The notes beneath the pieces are model-generated. The model saw nothing but the letters and a program-made list of their open reading frames with translations, was not told the DNA's origin and did no database searches. A DNA stretch of 64,000 nucleotides, taken from contig SGPL01000065.1 in the NCBI GenBank assembly GCA_004802705.1, forward strand, positions 1 to 64,000, in the 5' to 3' direction. Source of the DNA: Bondarzewia mesenterica (Eukaryota > Basidiomycota > Agaricomycetes > Russulales > Bondarzewiaceae). This document shows, piece by piece, positions 12,244 to 21,903 of this stretch. The translations under genes and the position numbers were made by a program. Positions within the stretch are counted from its first letter, which is position 1. Every line of letters starts with the position of its first letter.

Positions 12244-12440
12244 ATGAGGTGGGCAAAACTAATAAAGTAGATAAAGCTAATAAAGTGGGCAAAATTAATG
12301 AAGTAGGCAAAGCTGATGAGGCAGATAAAACTAATGAAGCAGGCAAAGCTGATAAGGTGAGCAAAAATGATGCGATGAATAAAAATACGACAGGTGAAAA
12401 TGACAAGGTGGGCAAAAATAACATGGTGGACAAAAAATGA
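12244..12440 (+). repeat. 18-base minisatellite coding a six-residue repeat
   Basis: About ten units of the pattern GGCAAAACTAATAAAGTA, with variation, stand head to tail. In the plus frame each unit gives a six-residue Lys/Asn/Asp repeat such as GKANKV or DKTNEA. The array runs without a clear break into the region that precedes the transposase pseudogene, so it may be a low-complexity N-terminal extension of that protein or an independent repeat. Confidence 0.7.
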
Positions 12441-14500
12441 TGTGGTGGATGAAAATAACATGATGGATGATGAACTGAACGATAATGCAATCTGGACTAT
12501 AGATGCATTATATGTCAGTAACAATGAAGAAGATATGAACATACATAGAATATTAACATACAATAATGTCATCGAGGATGAGAAACACCAGAATAAGTTG
12601 CCTAATGAAAATATGAACTATGACTTGGAGGCACATATTACTCATGCTGATATTAATGAAGGCTCAACCACAACATCTACATCTCCTGCTATGCTAAGTC
12701 TGACAGGTCAATATGTATTCACACTAGTTAAAGATATAACACAATCTGCAATGACAGACCTGGGGATAATCCTACAGCCTCGTTGAGCATTTGATGTTGG
12801 GCACAAGGTGTTCCCTTTTTTGAAGGATGTGATATTACAGAGATGACAGGAGATGATGTGTATGTTTCTATGCAAGTATTGCAATGACTGTGCATATCAA
12901 ACATAGGGTGCAGCATCACTGGATACAGTGGTCAGCTGGAATAAAGGGCCCCATACAGTGAAGTGGCTATATAAGTGGGCATGCTTATTTATTACAGATC
13001 ACGATAACTTACTGTTCAATCTTTATGGAACTTGAAATTTATGCATGCTAAATGAAGAGGAACTCGCTCAAAAAATTCAAACTCACTTGCAATCTCTTGG
13101 CCCATACATCAGAGCTATGGATATCATGGACTTTCTCGATACACCCAACATTTACTTCTACTATTCCCTTATTAAATGAATTTCACTTGCAACAGCAAAA
13201 TGATGGATGCACTTGATGGACTATTGATGGAAAAAAACATCAAGTGGGCAGTATATTGATAGGCATGAGTGTGACGATGTTATCAATTATTGTCAGCATA
13301 AATTTCTCCCCATAATGGCTAAACTTGAGTGAAACTCATGGGTTTGGAAATATAAAGTACAGAAAGCAAGGAGGAAACCACCAACATGATGGACAGTAGT
13401 CTGGTATTATGATGAGAGCACATACTATGCAAATGACAGACATATGGTGTACTGGGTTCACAAGAATGAAAAGGTAGTACTAAGGACGAAGGGTGAAGAA
13501 CCATCTTTAATGGTCACAAATTTTATATCAGCCAACTATGGCTGGCTGTGATCACTTAATGGACAGGAATCAGTGTGCATGCTATTCAAAGCAGAAAAGA
13601 ATTATGAAGGATACTTTACCAATGAAGACATCATTGCATAGGTGACCCATGCCATAAAAATTCTAGAAAAACACTTTCCAAATGAAGACCATGCCTTTGT
13701 CTTTGATAATGCAAAAATGCACTAAAAATGTCTTGATAATGCCCTCTCTATATGCAAGATGCCAAAGGGTCTAAATAAAAAGGCAAATTTTATAGTTGAG
13801 TGCACAATGATTGGGGAAAATAGCTGACCAATCTATAGTTTAGATAAAAAGCTGCAGAAGGAAAAGATTTCAATGATAGGTGCAAGGTTTCATGATGGCT
13901 CACCTCAATCACTCTATTTCCCTTTTGATCATCTAGAACATTTAGGGATCTTCAAAGGCATGGCCAAAATTCTGCAGAAATGGGGCTATCTGAATGCTCT
14001 CAATTTACATGTAGAGTGCGAGAAGTTACACTGCACACCTGGTGCAACATTATGCTATTGCAAATGACTTCTTTTTAATGAACTGAACTTCATGACCATT
14101 AAGTCTATTCTTGAGATGAAATGCAGGGTCAATAGCTACAAGGTTGTATTCTTATCAAAATTTTACCCTGAGCTCAATCTAATTGAGCAGTGCTGGAGTT
14201 ACTTGAAGTGTAAATATCGAGAATATCTAAAATCTTCAAAAGAAGCAGATCTTGAGCAAAATGTTGTCACTACACTCGAGTCTGTCCCTTTAGATTCTAT
14301 TCGTAAGTTTGTATTTTTATTCACTTTATATAATTTTCTTCTTACATGTTGTACCATTCAGATTTGTGAGGCATGCGCACTGATTTATGGAGGTCTATCA
14401 TCATGGCCTGAATGGAAAGCAAGCTGCGTGGGCTTTAAAAAAATATCACAGTCATTGCACCTTACCTGACATGGATAAACTCCTCAAAGAGGTTAATGAA
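12441..14500 (+). pseudogene. DDE transposase, broken by CGA-to-TGA and similar changes
   Basis: One reading frame can be followed with stops from an acidic N-terminal region to the C-terminus. Landmarks are KIQTHLQSLGPYIRAMD (about 13,070-13,130), SGQYIDRHECDDV (13,240-13,280), the first Asp in YDESTYYAND (about 13,404), the second in FVFDNAKMH (about 13,700), and the Glu in PELNLIEQCW (about 14,175). All three catalytic acids survive. Near 14,305-14,360 an intron with a GTTTGT donor joins SIRK to FVRHAH, after which LNGKQAAWALKKY closes the protein. Several stops sit where related enzymes carry Arg, which fits deamination of methylated CGA. The protein resembles DDE-superfamily endonucleases common in agaricomycetes. 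It could be the motor of the surrounding element or a nested copy. Confidence 0.82.
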
Positions 14501-14834
14501 AAAAAAAATTTAGAGTCTCAGATCAGATCATATATCATGTTTTATGTTTATAGTCTACCTATCTGCGTGCAGATGCTCACTATACTCTACTATACTCTAC
14601 AATACTTATCGACAACAATAAGCACTTACAATGACTCATTGACTTAGCCATCATGCCTATGTCACATGCACGTGATATGGTCACTTTTGAGTGAGCTCTA
14701 TCTTACTGTATTACTGCTTACTCTAGTTACTTCTTATTGTACCATTCATTTTTACTGTATTACTACTTACTTCTTACTAGCCTGCTAATTACTTTCAACT
14801 GTACTACTACTTAGTTTCGACTTATTGCACGCTA
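14501..14834. other. Low-complexity spacer
   Basis: Simple sequence dominated by degenerate TACTAC and CTTACT motifs (14,580-14,830). No gene is visible. Confidence 0.4.
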
Positions 14835-14925
14835 CTTACTGGTTATTTCAGGGTTCAAACTTGTGTTTTACTAGTTCACCTTTACTTAAAAATTTGGGCA
14901 GCACTACTGCTCAACCACAAAGCCA
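14835..14925 (-). mobile_element. Second tRNA-derived SINE-like sequence
   Basis: Read on the minus strand, GTGGTTGAGCAGTAGTG resembles a polymerase III A box and GTTTGAACCC resembles a B box. They lie about 50 bases apart, with a leading GGCTTTG like a tRNA 5' end. It is shorter and more diverged than the copy at 8,384, and its body could not be delimited. Confidence 0.38.
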
Positions 14926-15199
14926 TAAATACTACCAATTTAATATATACACCTATAAAATACAACATTCAAATATTATGAGCACGTACTTGAAGATATC
15001 TAGGATGTGCAGTTCCCCTCTAGTGTATATAGCCTATGTAGGATGGGTATATCTGATCGCATATCATCTAGCAAGTGCTATAGTCCATAGAGTACGTACG
15101 AGCCCAGACTTGATGATATTGGGTGTACTACCACATCAAAAGTATAAGAGCATGGTGGTCAGGGATCAGATAACCTATAGGTAGCGGGGGCCATACTAT
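14926..15199. other. Spacer with an open but unrecognised frame
   Basis: A plus-strand frame is open through 15,184, without recognisable domains or a codon pattern that convinces me. I treat it as non-coding. Confidence 0.35.
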
Positions 15200-16045
15200 G
15201 AGAGTAGTGAAGCCAACATGCTTGTTGCTGACATTAAACTTGATGTAGACATTCTGTAAGAAGACATCGCTGATGATTTAGAATTCTGTATTAAACCTGT
15301 TTAGAAAATAACTGAAGCTATCATGGTAGCAAGTCATGCTTACCATCAGTGAGGAAAGAGTCAAAAGCAAGATTACTGATGCATGTCGAGGAGCCCTCTG
15401 AGATGAGGTTAAAATTTATAGTATTGGGGTTAATGCTGAAGTCAGTGCGATAAAAAGTGAGGGTCAACATGGATGAGAAGTTACAAAGGACTATGAAGAG
15501 ATGTGTGATCAAGCCATACACTTGATGAGAGGCCACAGAGACATACTCATATAGGTACCCTAGCTGTATTTATTCACTTTCTGAGTGCTAGATATCTAAG
15601 AATAGATGGAGATAATGTTATCAGAGTCACCAATGATCTGGGTGGTTCTAGTGTTAATGACAGTCGAGATGTTTCCAAGAGCAGAGCTGCTATCAATAAA
15701 GAGTCCGTTCAAGTTAACCTGCTAATAAGCCTCAAAGCAAAAAGACTTATTAATATCTTGGACCTTCAAGATGATCAAATATAGCTCACTGCTTGAGTAA
15801 CTTTGACATAGGTTAAGTTGCTTGAGTCAAGGTTACTGTTAGCACCACCAAGGTACAATTCAGCACCACTAGAAGACAGCTTGAAGCTGAAAGCTAAGTC
15901 AAATAGGATGTCATCCATAATATTGATCTAAAAGAAGGAGTTGGTGCCATAACTCGAGAGTGACTCGAATGCCATGCTCATCAAACCATCGGTAGGGAAA
16001 ATGGAACTCTCGAACTCTGTAGAAGATATCTTCACTGCACTATTT
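15200..16045 (-). pseudogene. A1 aspartic protease, C-terminal half (broken, inside the giant element)
   Basis: Reading the minus strand from about 16,000 gives TEFESSIFPTDGLMSMAFE, then FKLSSSGAELYLGGAN and VNLNGLFIDSSSALGNISTV. INTRTTQIIGDSDN lies where the second active-site DTGT is expected, so the Asp has become Asn. The tail TDFSINPNTINFNLISEG and SSTCISNLAFDS matches the C-terminal lobe with its conserved Cys. Stops interrupt the frame. The N-terminal half of what looks like the same gene lies at 18,500-19,214 in the same orientation, with a protein-kinase copy between them. The family (secreted pepsin-like, polyporopepsin type) digests protein outside the cell; this copy is dead. Confidence 0.78.
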
Positions 16046-18250
16046 AAACACCAAATACACATAAGTGGCTCAGTGTGCTACAGCAGGCCCCAGTTGATCT
16101 TAGCAAACCACTTGCACTGCTTCATCTCACTAGCTCTACTCTTGCTCCCCAATCGGGTGTCCTCCTTGTCTAACAATCGCAACATGATGTCCTTCCTGAC
16201 CCTACACATATCAAAAATAGAACATGAGATAATTGTGCTTAGTTGAGCCTACAAGGCTTTATTCATGATGAGAATTCAATGCAGCCACTCACTATGAGAC
16301 TTTAGGCACATCCTGAAAGTGCAGAGAAAGCTTCAGGATGTTTTCGAATATGTCATTGCATTTTCGGCTCTTGAAGGGCACTATTGCATACTGCCCTAAT
16401 CACATCATCAGCATCTCTTGGTGAGCTCTGCCTAGGATATACATGTGATCATCTCGTGAATCAGGATCCCGAGGGTCCACCAATCTACCATAGAGGCATG
16501 ACCCAAGTTCTATATGACCTCAGGGGCAATGTACTCTGTGCTGAGGGATCACATCACTGATACAGCCAGTTAAACAGTGTAATAATAATAATAAATACAC
16601 CTTCTATTTTCACAAAAGAGTTTGTCTAGAAATCAGAATTTTATATTGATAATGAATGTCTGTGGTAAGCAGTTCCATAAGAAATGAGGTCTCATGTGGT
16701 CATAATGTGTGATGCATAATGGTTGCAAATACTCATGCCAGTGACTTCTGATTGATGTATCATCATGAGCCTGCCTCCAGACACATTGAATTATTTGGCC
16801 AGGTTAAAGTTGGACAACATAATGTGCTCAAAATGGTGTAATAGGATGTTTGCTTTAAGATAGAACTAGTCAAAAGAGTATCATCATCAATAATGCTGAT
16901 AGTAAGCATGTACTCTCTAGCTTGAGGTCACAATAGATAAACCCTATGAGATGCTGATCTTCTACAGCCATGATGACTTCCACCGTGCAAAATCATGTAG
17001 TGTCCTCTGAAAGATATTTGCTTAGCCTAGCTTGAAGTGCTCGGAAAACTCGCTGCTGATGCAATATTCCATGCAAAAGTAAAGATACTCATCAGACTGG
17101 AAAGAGTGGTGCAGGGTAATGATGAAGGGGTAATTTGATATCGTGAAAATTTCATGCTCTATCAATGCACGCTTGATTTTTTTTTCACTCAATCAGTTCT
17201 TTCTTGGACAGCACTGTGCACATGCATGTACAATGAGTCACAAATGGTCTCATGTGGAGTGACACTTATCTTTTATTGCAAACAGCTTCCTGATCTTTTT
17301 CTCATGCACAAGGAACACCTTGCCTATGTTCCCCCACTCGAGTTTGATCTCTTGGAAACTTGAAGGATCTACTTCTACCTGCATTACCATGGAACATCAG
17401 ACCTGTTTCATACAATCATTGATAGCACATGCATTCTAAGAGCTAAGAATGCTCACTGATCGAACCTTAATGGAATTGCTCGAGTACATCCTTTAAAATG
17501 CAACCTTGCTCAGACTCTGCACTAACAATGATGATGGTGATGACCACAAAGCAGCCTCCATGACCTTGGGAAGCCCTGGTGAGCTAAATGCCCTCTCCCC
17601 CCCAATCCAGCCTCTAGAAGACGTTGAAGATGTTGTCTTACTCAAAGTAGTGCTGACCTCAAAAGTGCTTAGTGATGTAGGCATGCTGCCCTCAGGAACA
17701 GAGGGCATGATTTCTGCCAATGCTAGCAATCCATTTCTCATCAACACTGTCGATGACAGTTATGAGTCAATATTAAAGAGGCCCTTGCTATTGGGCGTAG
17801 AGGCTACACGATGCAGGAATTAGCTCGTAGATGTGCTCATTATTTATAGAGATAATGGTTCATCTATGTGTGAGCTCCCAGAGGTGACTTCTTCATCCTA
17901 GAAATGCCATTGGAATGCACTAGTAGGGATTAGCCTCTGCGCATACCCAAAGACCCTCTGCCTTTTTAATTTTATCTGTTGTCATGACTAGGAGCCATGA
18001 AACATGTCAGTAGAGGCCTGTGAGGAGTATTCTAATGGGGTGAATGTAGGGTGGTGATGATATAATCTGTCATTATTAGAGTCACTAGATTAGGTATTGG
18101 AGGAGTCATATGAAGATTGCTAATCTATTAAGATTATTGGACTTGAGGTCAATGAGGAATTAGGAGTCAATGGCATAGTGGAGGGGAAAAAACTGATGTC
18201 TAAAGTGAGTGAGTTGCCATTGTCATTGACCACCAGCTTTCTTAAAGACT
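16040..18250 (-). pseudogene. AGC protein kinase, NRC-2/Fpk1 type (broken, inside the giant element)
   Basis: On the minus strand the N-terminal region contains RVASTPNSKGLFN and RMYSSNSIKVRS. After an intron-like break the kinase domain follows: [103 protein letters not shown] and CKWFAKINWGLL. The catalytic YRDLK reads YCDLK and DFD reads NFN, so it would be inactive. Kinases of this type (yeast Fpk1) regulate lipid flippases. Intron positions look retained, which argues for capture of genomic DNA rather than of a processed copy. The segment interrupts an aspartic protease gene between its N- and C-lobes. Confidence 0.85.
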
Positions 18251-18499
18251 CATTCTTGATGCAAAAGATAAATTATCGCATCTAGGCTAAGCTGAATGGC
18301 ATCGATATACTGCCTGCTATGTGTAAACTACCTGGGTATGTGAGGCCTGCTATGGCTTCAACACTATTTTGCTGCATCGTTGAGACAGACATTATGGAAG
18401 GGTATCAAAAAAGGAAGAAGACCTTAGCAAAAGAGATTGATGAAACAAAAGTGAATAGCATCGAGCATCTGCTTTGCAGCCTAACATCACTAGTCATTC

Positions 18500-19214
18500 G
18501 ATAAAGCAGTGTTCAGAGAATGCGAGAAGAAATCAACACATATACTAAGCAGTGATAGTGTCGATATATTGTATGCCACTGACAGTAGAACTATCATAGT
18601 ATGAAAAAGAGAATGATTTGCCGAGGCTCTTAGATGTTGAGCTGATTTATACACAGTGTGGCCAAAGTAGGTTGACTTACAAGAGGGACTAGGAAGAAAG
18701 AGGTCACTACTGCCAGTGTCAAAATTCAATAAAAATTCACAAGAATGAATGGTGAGAAACTTGAATGCAATGTTCATTCAAATTGACTGACCAGTGAAAG
18801 ACTTAGTGAGAGTGCCAACTGAAATGCTATTATACTAAAGCTCAGTGGAATCATCAATGAGTAAGTCACTGCCAGTGTCTCACTTAGAAGACCTTCTCAA
18901 GCCAGAGGCCAAAGGGTGCACCTCTCCAGTGTTTTCTTGAACACCTTAAAACTGTGCTGGATCTTCCTAAAACTAGATGGTGCTTTTATTTTCAGCATCA
19001 AATATCAGAGAATAAATGCTTTTTAGCCCACTTATGTGATATTATGCTGGACTTAGCTCCTCAGCACTATTGTATTGACAGAGCCGTCAGTGGTGCAGAA
19101 GCTGGAGCACCTCATGATGAGAGCAGCTATCTCAGCATGAGACATCTGGGTGATAAGCGATGTTACAGTGAAGAAAGGTAGGGCAGCCAAGATGAACACT
19201 GAGGAGAAGTGCAT
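18500..19214 (-). pseudogene. A1 aspartic protease, N-terminal half with signal peptide (broken)
   Basis: A start at 19,214 gives MHFSSVFILAALPFFTV, a good signal peptide. A propeptide-like part with SSF and IQHSFKVFKKT follows, then ISVGTLTKSF and the first active-site block FDTGSSDLFLPS (about 18,700-18,725, catalytic Asp kept). Next come CKSTYFGHTVYKSAQHL and, after a shift, a stretch like STVSGIQYIDTIT. The text stops there. The expected continuation resumes at about 16,030 after 2.4 kb that hold the kinase copy. Orientation and reading order fit one protease gene split by an insertion. Confidence 0.8.
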
Positions 19215-19297
19215 CTCAACAAAGGTGATAGAGAAGACTTAAGTGGTATTAAGACTTGGAAGGCTGTTGACCGATGCAGAATCCTGGCAGGAAATCC

Positions 19298-19312
19298 TGT
19301 CCTTTTATGTGC
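19298..19312 (-). promoter_or_regulatory. TATA-like box upstream of the captured protease
   Basis: The minus strand carries CATAAAAGG about 90 bases before the protease start at 19,214. If real, the element copied part of the promoter together with the gene. This is a short motif in AT-rich DNA, so chance is a fair explanation. Confidence 0.3.
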
Positions 19313-19619
19313 AAAACTTCCTATAAGTACTAGGCATGCGATGATTATGGCTGACAACAAAAAGCATGTAGCAATGGAACACTTTGCACTGGTAAGAAGG
19401 GCCATCAGAGGTATGGTTGTGGTTAGCCCTCATCACCTCGACAGTCATCATCGCTTCAACAACTATCATCATCTTGATGACTGGCACCCCTTCAGCGATA
19501 AAGTCTGGCATGCACAAGCTCATGCATCCTCCTTCTGGGCACTCAGAGCTAGATGCAGAATGTATTTATGAAAATTTCAGCATAGTAGGAACATACCTTT
19601 TGATTTATGTATGTCTTCA

Positions 19620-20235
19620 AGCCTATTCAGTGCCTTTTTACCATCTTAGATGGGCCAGCCGAAGGTGCTTTTTGCCTGATGCCGATGGCCAGCCGAGCTT
19701 GGCTGATAGCCATGGGGCCCCGTTACAGACAGTTTGGCCGCCAATGTCATTTACTGTCTCTGATAGTTCGGCCGAGCAATAGCTGGGCAGACATATGGGC
19801 CTTGTCTGCTCACTGTTCACCATCTTTAACAGATCAGCCGAGCATGCAAAAAGTGTTTTGCTTACTCACCATTCACCGTGTCTAACAGTTCAGCCGAGAT
19901 TCTTAGGGAAGGTAATGGGGTCAGGCTTGCTCACCGTTCACCGTGTCTGACAGTTCAGCCGAGATTTTCGGTGAAGATAATGGGGACCATCTCTGGCAGT
20001 TTGGCCGAGATTTTTAAGAAAGGTAATAGGAACCATCTCTGATGGTTTGGCTAAGGTTCTCATGAAATGTAATAGGGACCATCTCTAACAGTTCAGCTGA
20101 GCCTCTCAAAAAATATAATGAGGACCATCTCTGATGGTTCAGCTAAGACTCTTAAAAAATACAATGGGGACCGTCTCTGACGGTTCAGCCGAGATTCTCG
20201 GGGAAGATAATAGGATTGGGCTGATGAGAGATAGC
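19620..20235 (-). repeat. Right terminal inverted repeat
   Basis: Reverse complement of 1-617, with the same order of sub-repeats and palindromes, including AGCCTATTCAGTGCC at the inner edge and GAGAGATAGC at 20,226-20,235. Homologous sub-repeat text continues to about 20,310. Differences between the copies are mostly C/T and G/A changes. Confidence 0.9.
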
Positions 20236-20315
20236 CAGGCTGAGACTTTTGGGAAAGGTAACGGAGTTGGGCTGGCTCGCTGTTGATTGTCTTTAACAGC
20301 CCCGCTGAGATTCTT

Positions 20316-21080
20316 CATCGGTGTGATCACCATTCTTCCTCAGGAAGGTGTAGAACTTTGCCAAATGGCTTCGGCTTCAGCTAGCATGGATTATACATTA
20401 TAATAGCTTCTTTCTCATATGCCACACTTGTCTATTCATCCCCACTCAGACTTGTGCTGTTTTCTCAATGATGTTCACCGATGTAATCACCGTTCTTCCC
20501 CGGGAAGGTGCAGGACTTTGCCGAATGGCTTCAGCATCAGTGAGCATGGATTCAGCATCAAAATAGCTTCTTGCTCATATGCCACACTTGTATATTTATC
20601 CCCGCTAGCACTTGTGTTGTATTTATAATGATGTTCATTGATGTGATCACTGTTCTTCCCCAAGAAGGTGCAGGACTTTGCCAAATGGCTTCGTCATCAG
20701 TGAGCATGGATTCTGCATCAAAATAGCTTCTTGCTCATATGCCACACTTATATATTCATCCCTGCTGGCACTTGTGTTGTATTTATAATGATGTTCACTG
20801 GTGTGATCACTGTTCTTCCCCGAGAAGGTGCAGGACTTCACCGAATGGCTGCGGCGTTAGTGAGCATGGATTCTGCATTGAAATAGCTTTGGGCCGATAT
20901 CTCACACTTGTATATTCATCCCCACTCGGACTTGTGCTGTTTTCTTAATGATGTTGCCCGATGAGATCACTGTTCCTCACCGGGAAGGTGTAAGACTTTT
21001 CCAAATGGCTTCGACATTGTTTAGAGAGCATTCTTCATTACAATACATTCCTGCCCATATATAACACTTGTATATTCATC
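20316..21080 (+). repeat. Tandem array, about five units of ~160 bases
   Basis: The block TGTGATCAC-TTCTTCC recurs at about 20,318, 20,480, 20,640, 20,800 and 20,960. Each unit continues with AAGGTGCAGGACTTTGCC, GTGAGCATGGATTC and CACTTGTATATTCATCC. Unit length is 160-162 bases. The last unit is the most diverged. The array follows directly on the right inverted repeat and ends where normal-composition DNA begins. It may be subterminal sequence of the element or a separate satellite. Confidence 0.85.
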
Positions 21081-21903
21081 ATGAATAAAAAAAACATGTT
21101 CTGGACCAGCTGATTTCTTCTGGTTCTAGACGAGGGGCGGCGGCTATGTGACGCCTCGTTGGGAGATCCATGTCGAGTTTCAGTTTGGTTTTGTTGTCTT
21201 GTTGGTCATGCTGGTGGAGGTGACTTACCCCGAACGGAATAGATCTGTTGAGTACTTGTCGCGCGAGCAACCGTGAAGGAGCGAAGGACGCGTGTTTGCG
21301 ATGTGGAGCCCGCATCAAGGTAATTCAGCACGCCAAAGGGCCCGCCTTTGTCTTGTGTGTGGAGCCAGAAGTGGTTGCGTCATTACCCTGGAAAGTGCTG
21401 CTGGGGATGCCTGGGCCTGATACGCGCGAAGTTGAGAGTCGCGTCGGACTATGGAAGAATATGGACCCATGAATCTCGGTGTATTGGAGGTTGGGAAATG
21501 AAATTGGCGAGAGATGCGAGATGCGATGAACGGGCAGAACATATGTGAATGAACACCGGTAGGCCGGGTTACTATGATTCACGGAGATATTTGTAAAAAT
21601 TATGAAATAGGCCTTGAAGCGGTTGTAATACGAGCTTGGCCGCGAGTGCAGGGGTCTGAGAATGAGAACTCGAAATAGAGAGCGAGAGGGGGTGATTGTT
21701 GAGGTGATAAAAGAAAAGGGAGTGAGAAAGGGCGTGGCAATGGGCGGAATCAGAGTGATAGAGTATTTATACCGGCAGCGGGGCGCAGGGACGGGAAAAG
21801 GGCGAGGGGCACATGATCCATTGGGGAATGGGACTGTGCAAGTGGTACTTTACTTGTGAATCTATTCCCTGCCTGCCTTCCTCCCTCCCCCTCTCCGTCC
21901 CCC
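21081..21903. other. Upstream region of the WOPR gene
   Basis: CpG-containing sequence with no supported gene. The composition change relative to the left side is abrupt at about 21,110-21,130. GA-rich stretches lie near 21,660-21,740, in the presumed promoter of the gene at 21,904. Confidence 0.5.
21764..21771 (+). promoter_or_regulatory. TATA-like box of the WOPR gene
   Basis: TATTTATA lies 133 bases upstream of the chosen start codon, in a GC-rich surrounding where such a motif stands out. The transcription start is not known. Confidence 0.35.

Larger units (their letters stand above)
1..20235. mobile_element. Giant (>20 kb) decayed element bounded by long terminal inverted repeats
   Basis: The first 617 bases reappear as a reverse complement at 19,620-20,235, including the outermost bases of the window, so the two copies bracket about 19 kb. 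The sub-repeat pattern continues to the right of 20,235 for roughly 75 bases, so the left copy is cut by the window edge and the true element is longer. The interior is AT-rich, CpG-poor and full of broken frames: a tyrosine-recombinase retroelement, SINE-like copies, a DDE transposase pseudogene and copies of two host genes. Whether the DDE transposase drove this element or is a nested passenger is not decided by the sequence. An alternative is a palindromic pair of repeat arrays around a graveyard of insertions. The inverted repeat is directly seen; the single-transposon reading is inference. Confidence 0.7.

Noticed and set aside
18300..18480. Plus-strand open frame at 18,319-18,504 as a gene
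   Set aside because: It is short, without domain, and lies inside the block where the minus strand carries the kinase/protease copies.
1..20235. Calling the giant element a Starship, Helitron or KDZ/Zisupton element
   Set aside because: No Captain recombinase, Rep/helicase or KDZ transposase was recognised; long inverted repeats exclude Helitrons, and the remaining evidence is too thin.
1..21080. RIP as the cause of decay
   Set aside because: RIP is an ascomycete process acting mostly at CpA; the pattern here is loss of CpG, better explained by methylation and deamination.
20200..21080. Chromosome end or telomere-associated repeat
   Set aside because: No TTAGGG-type repeats are present and normal genes follow on the right; the left side is unknown.
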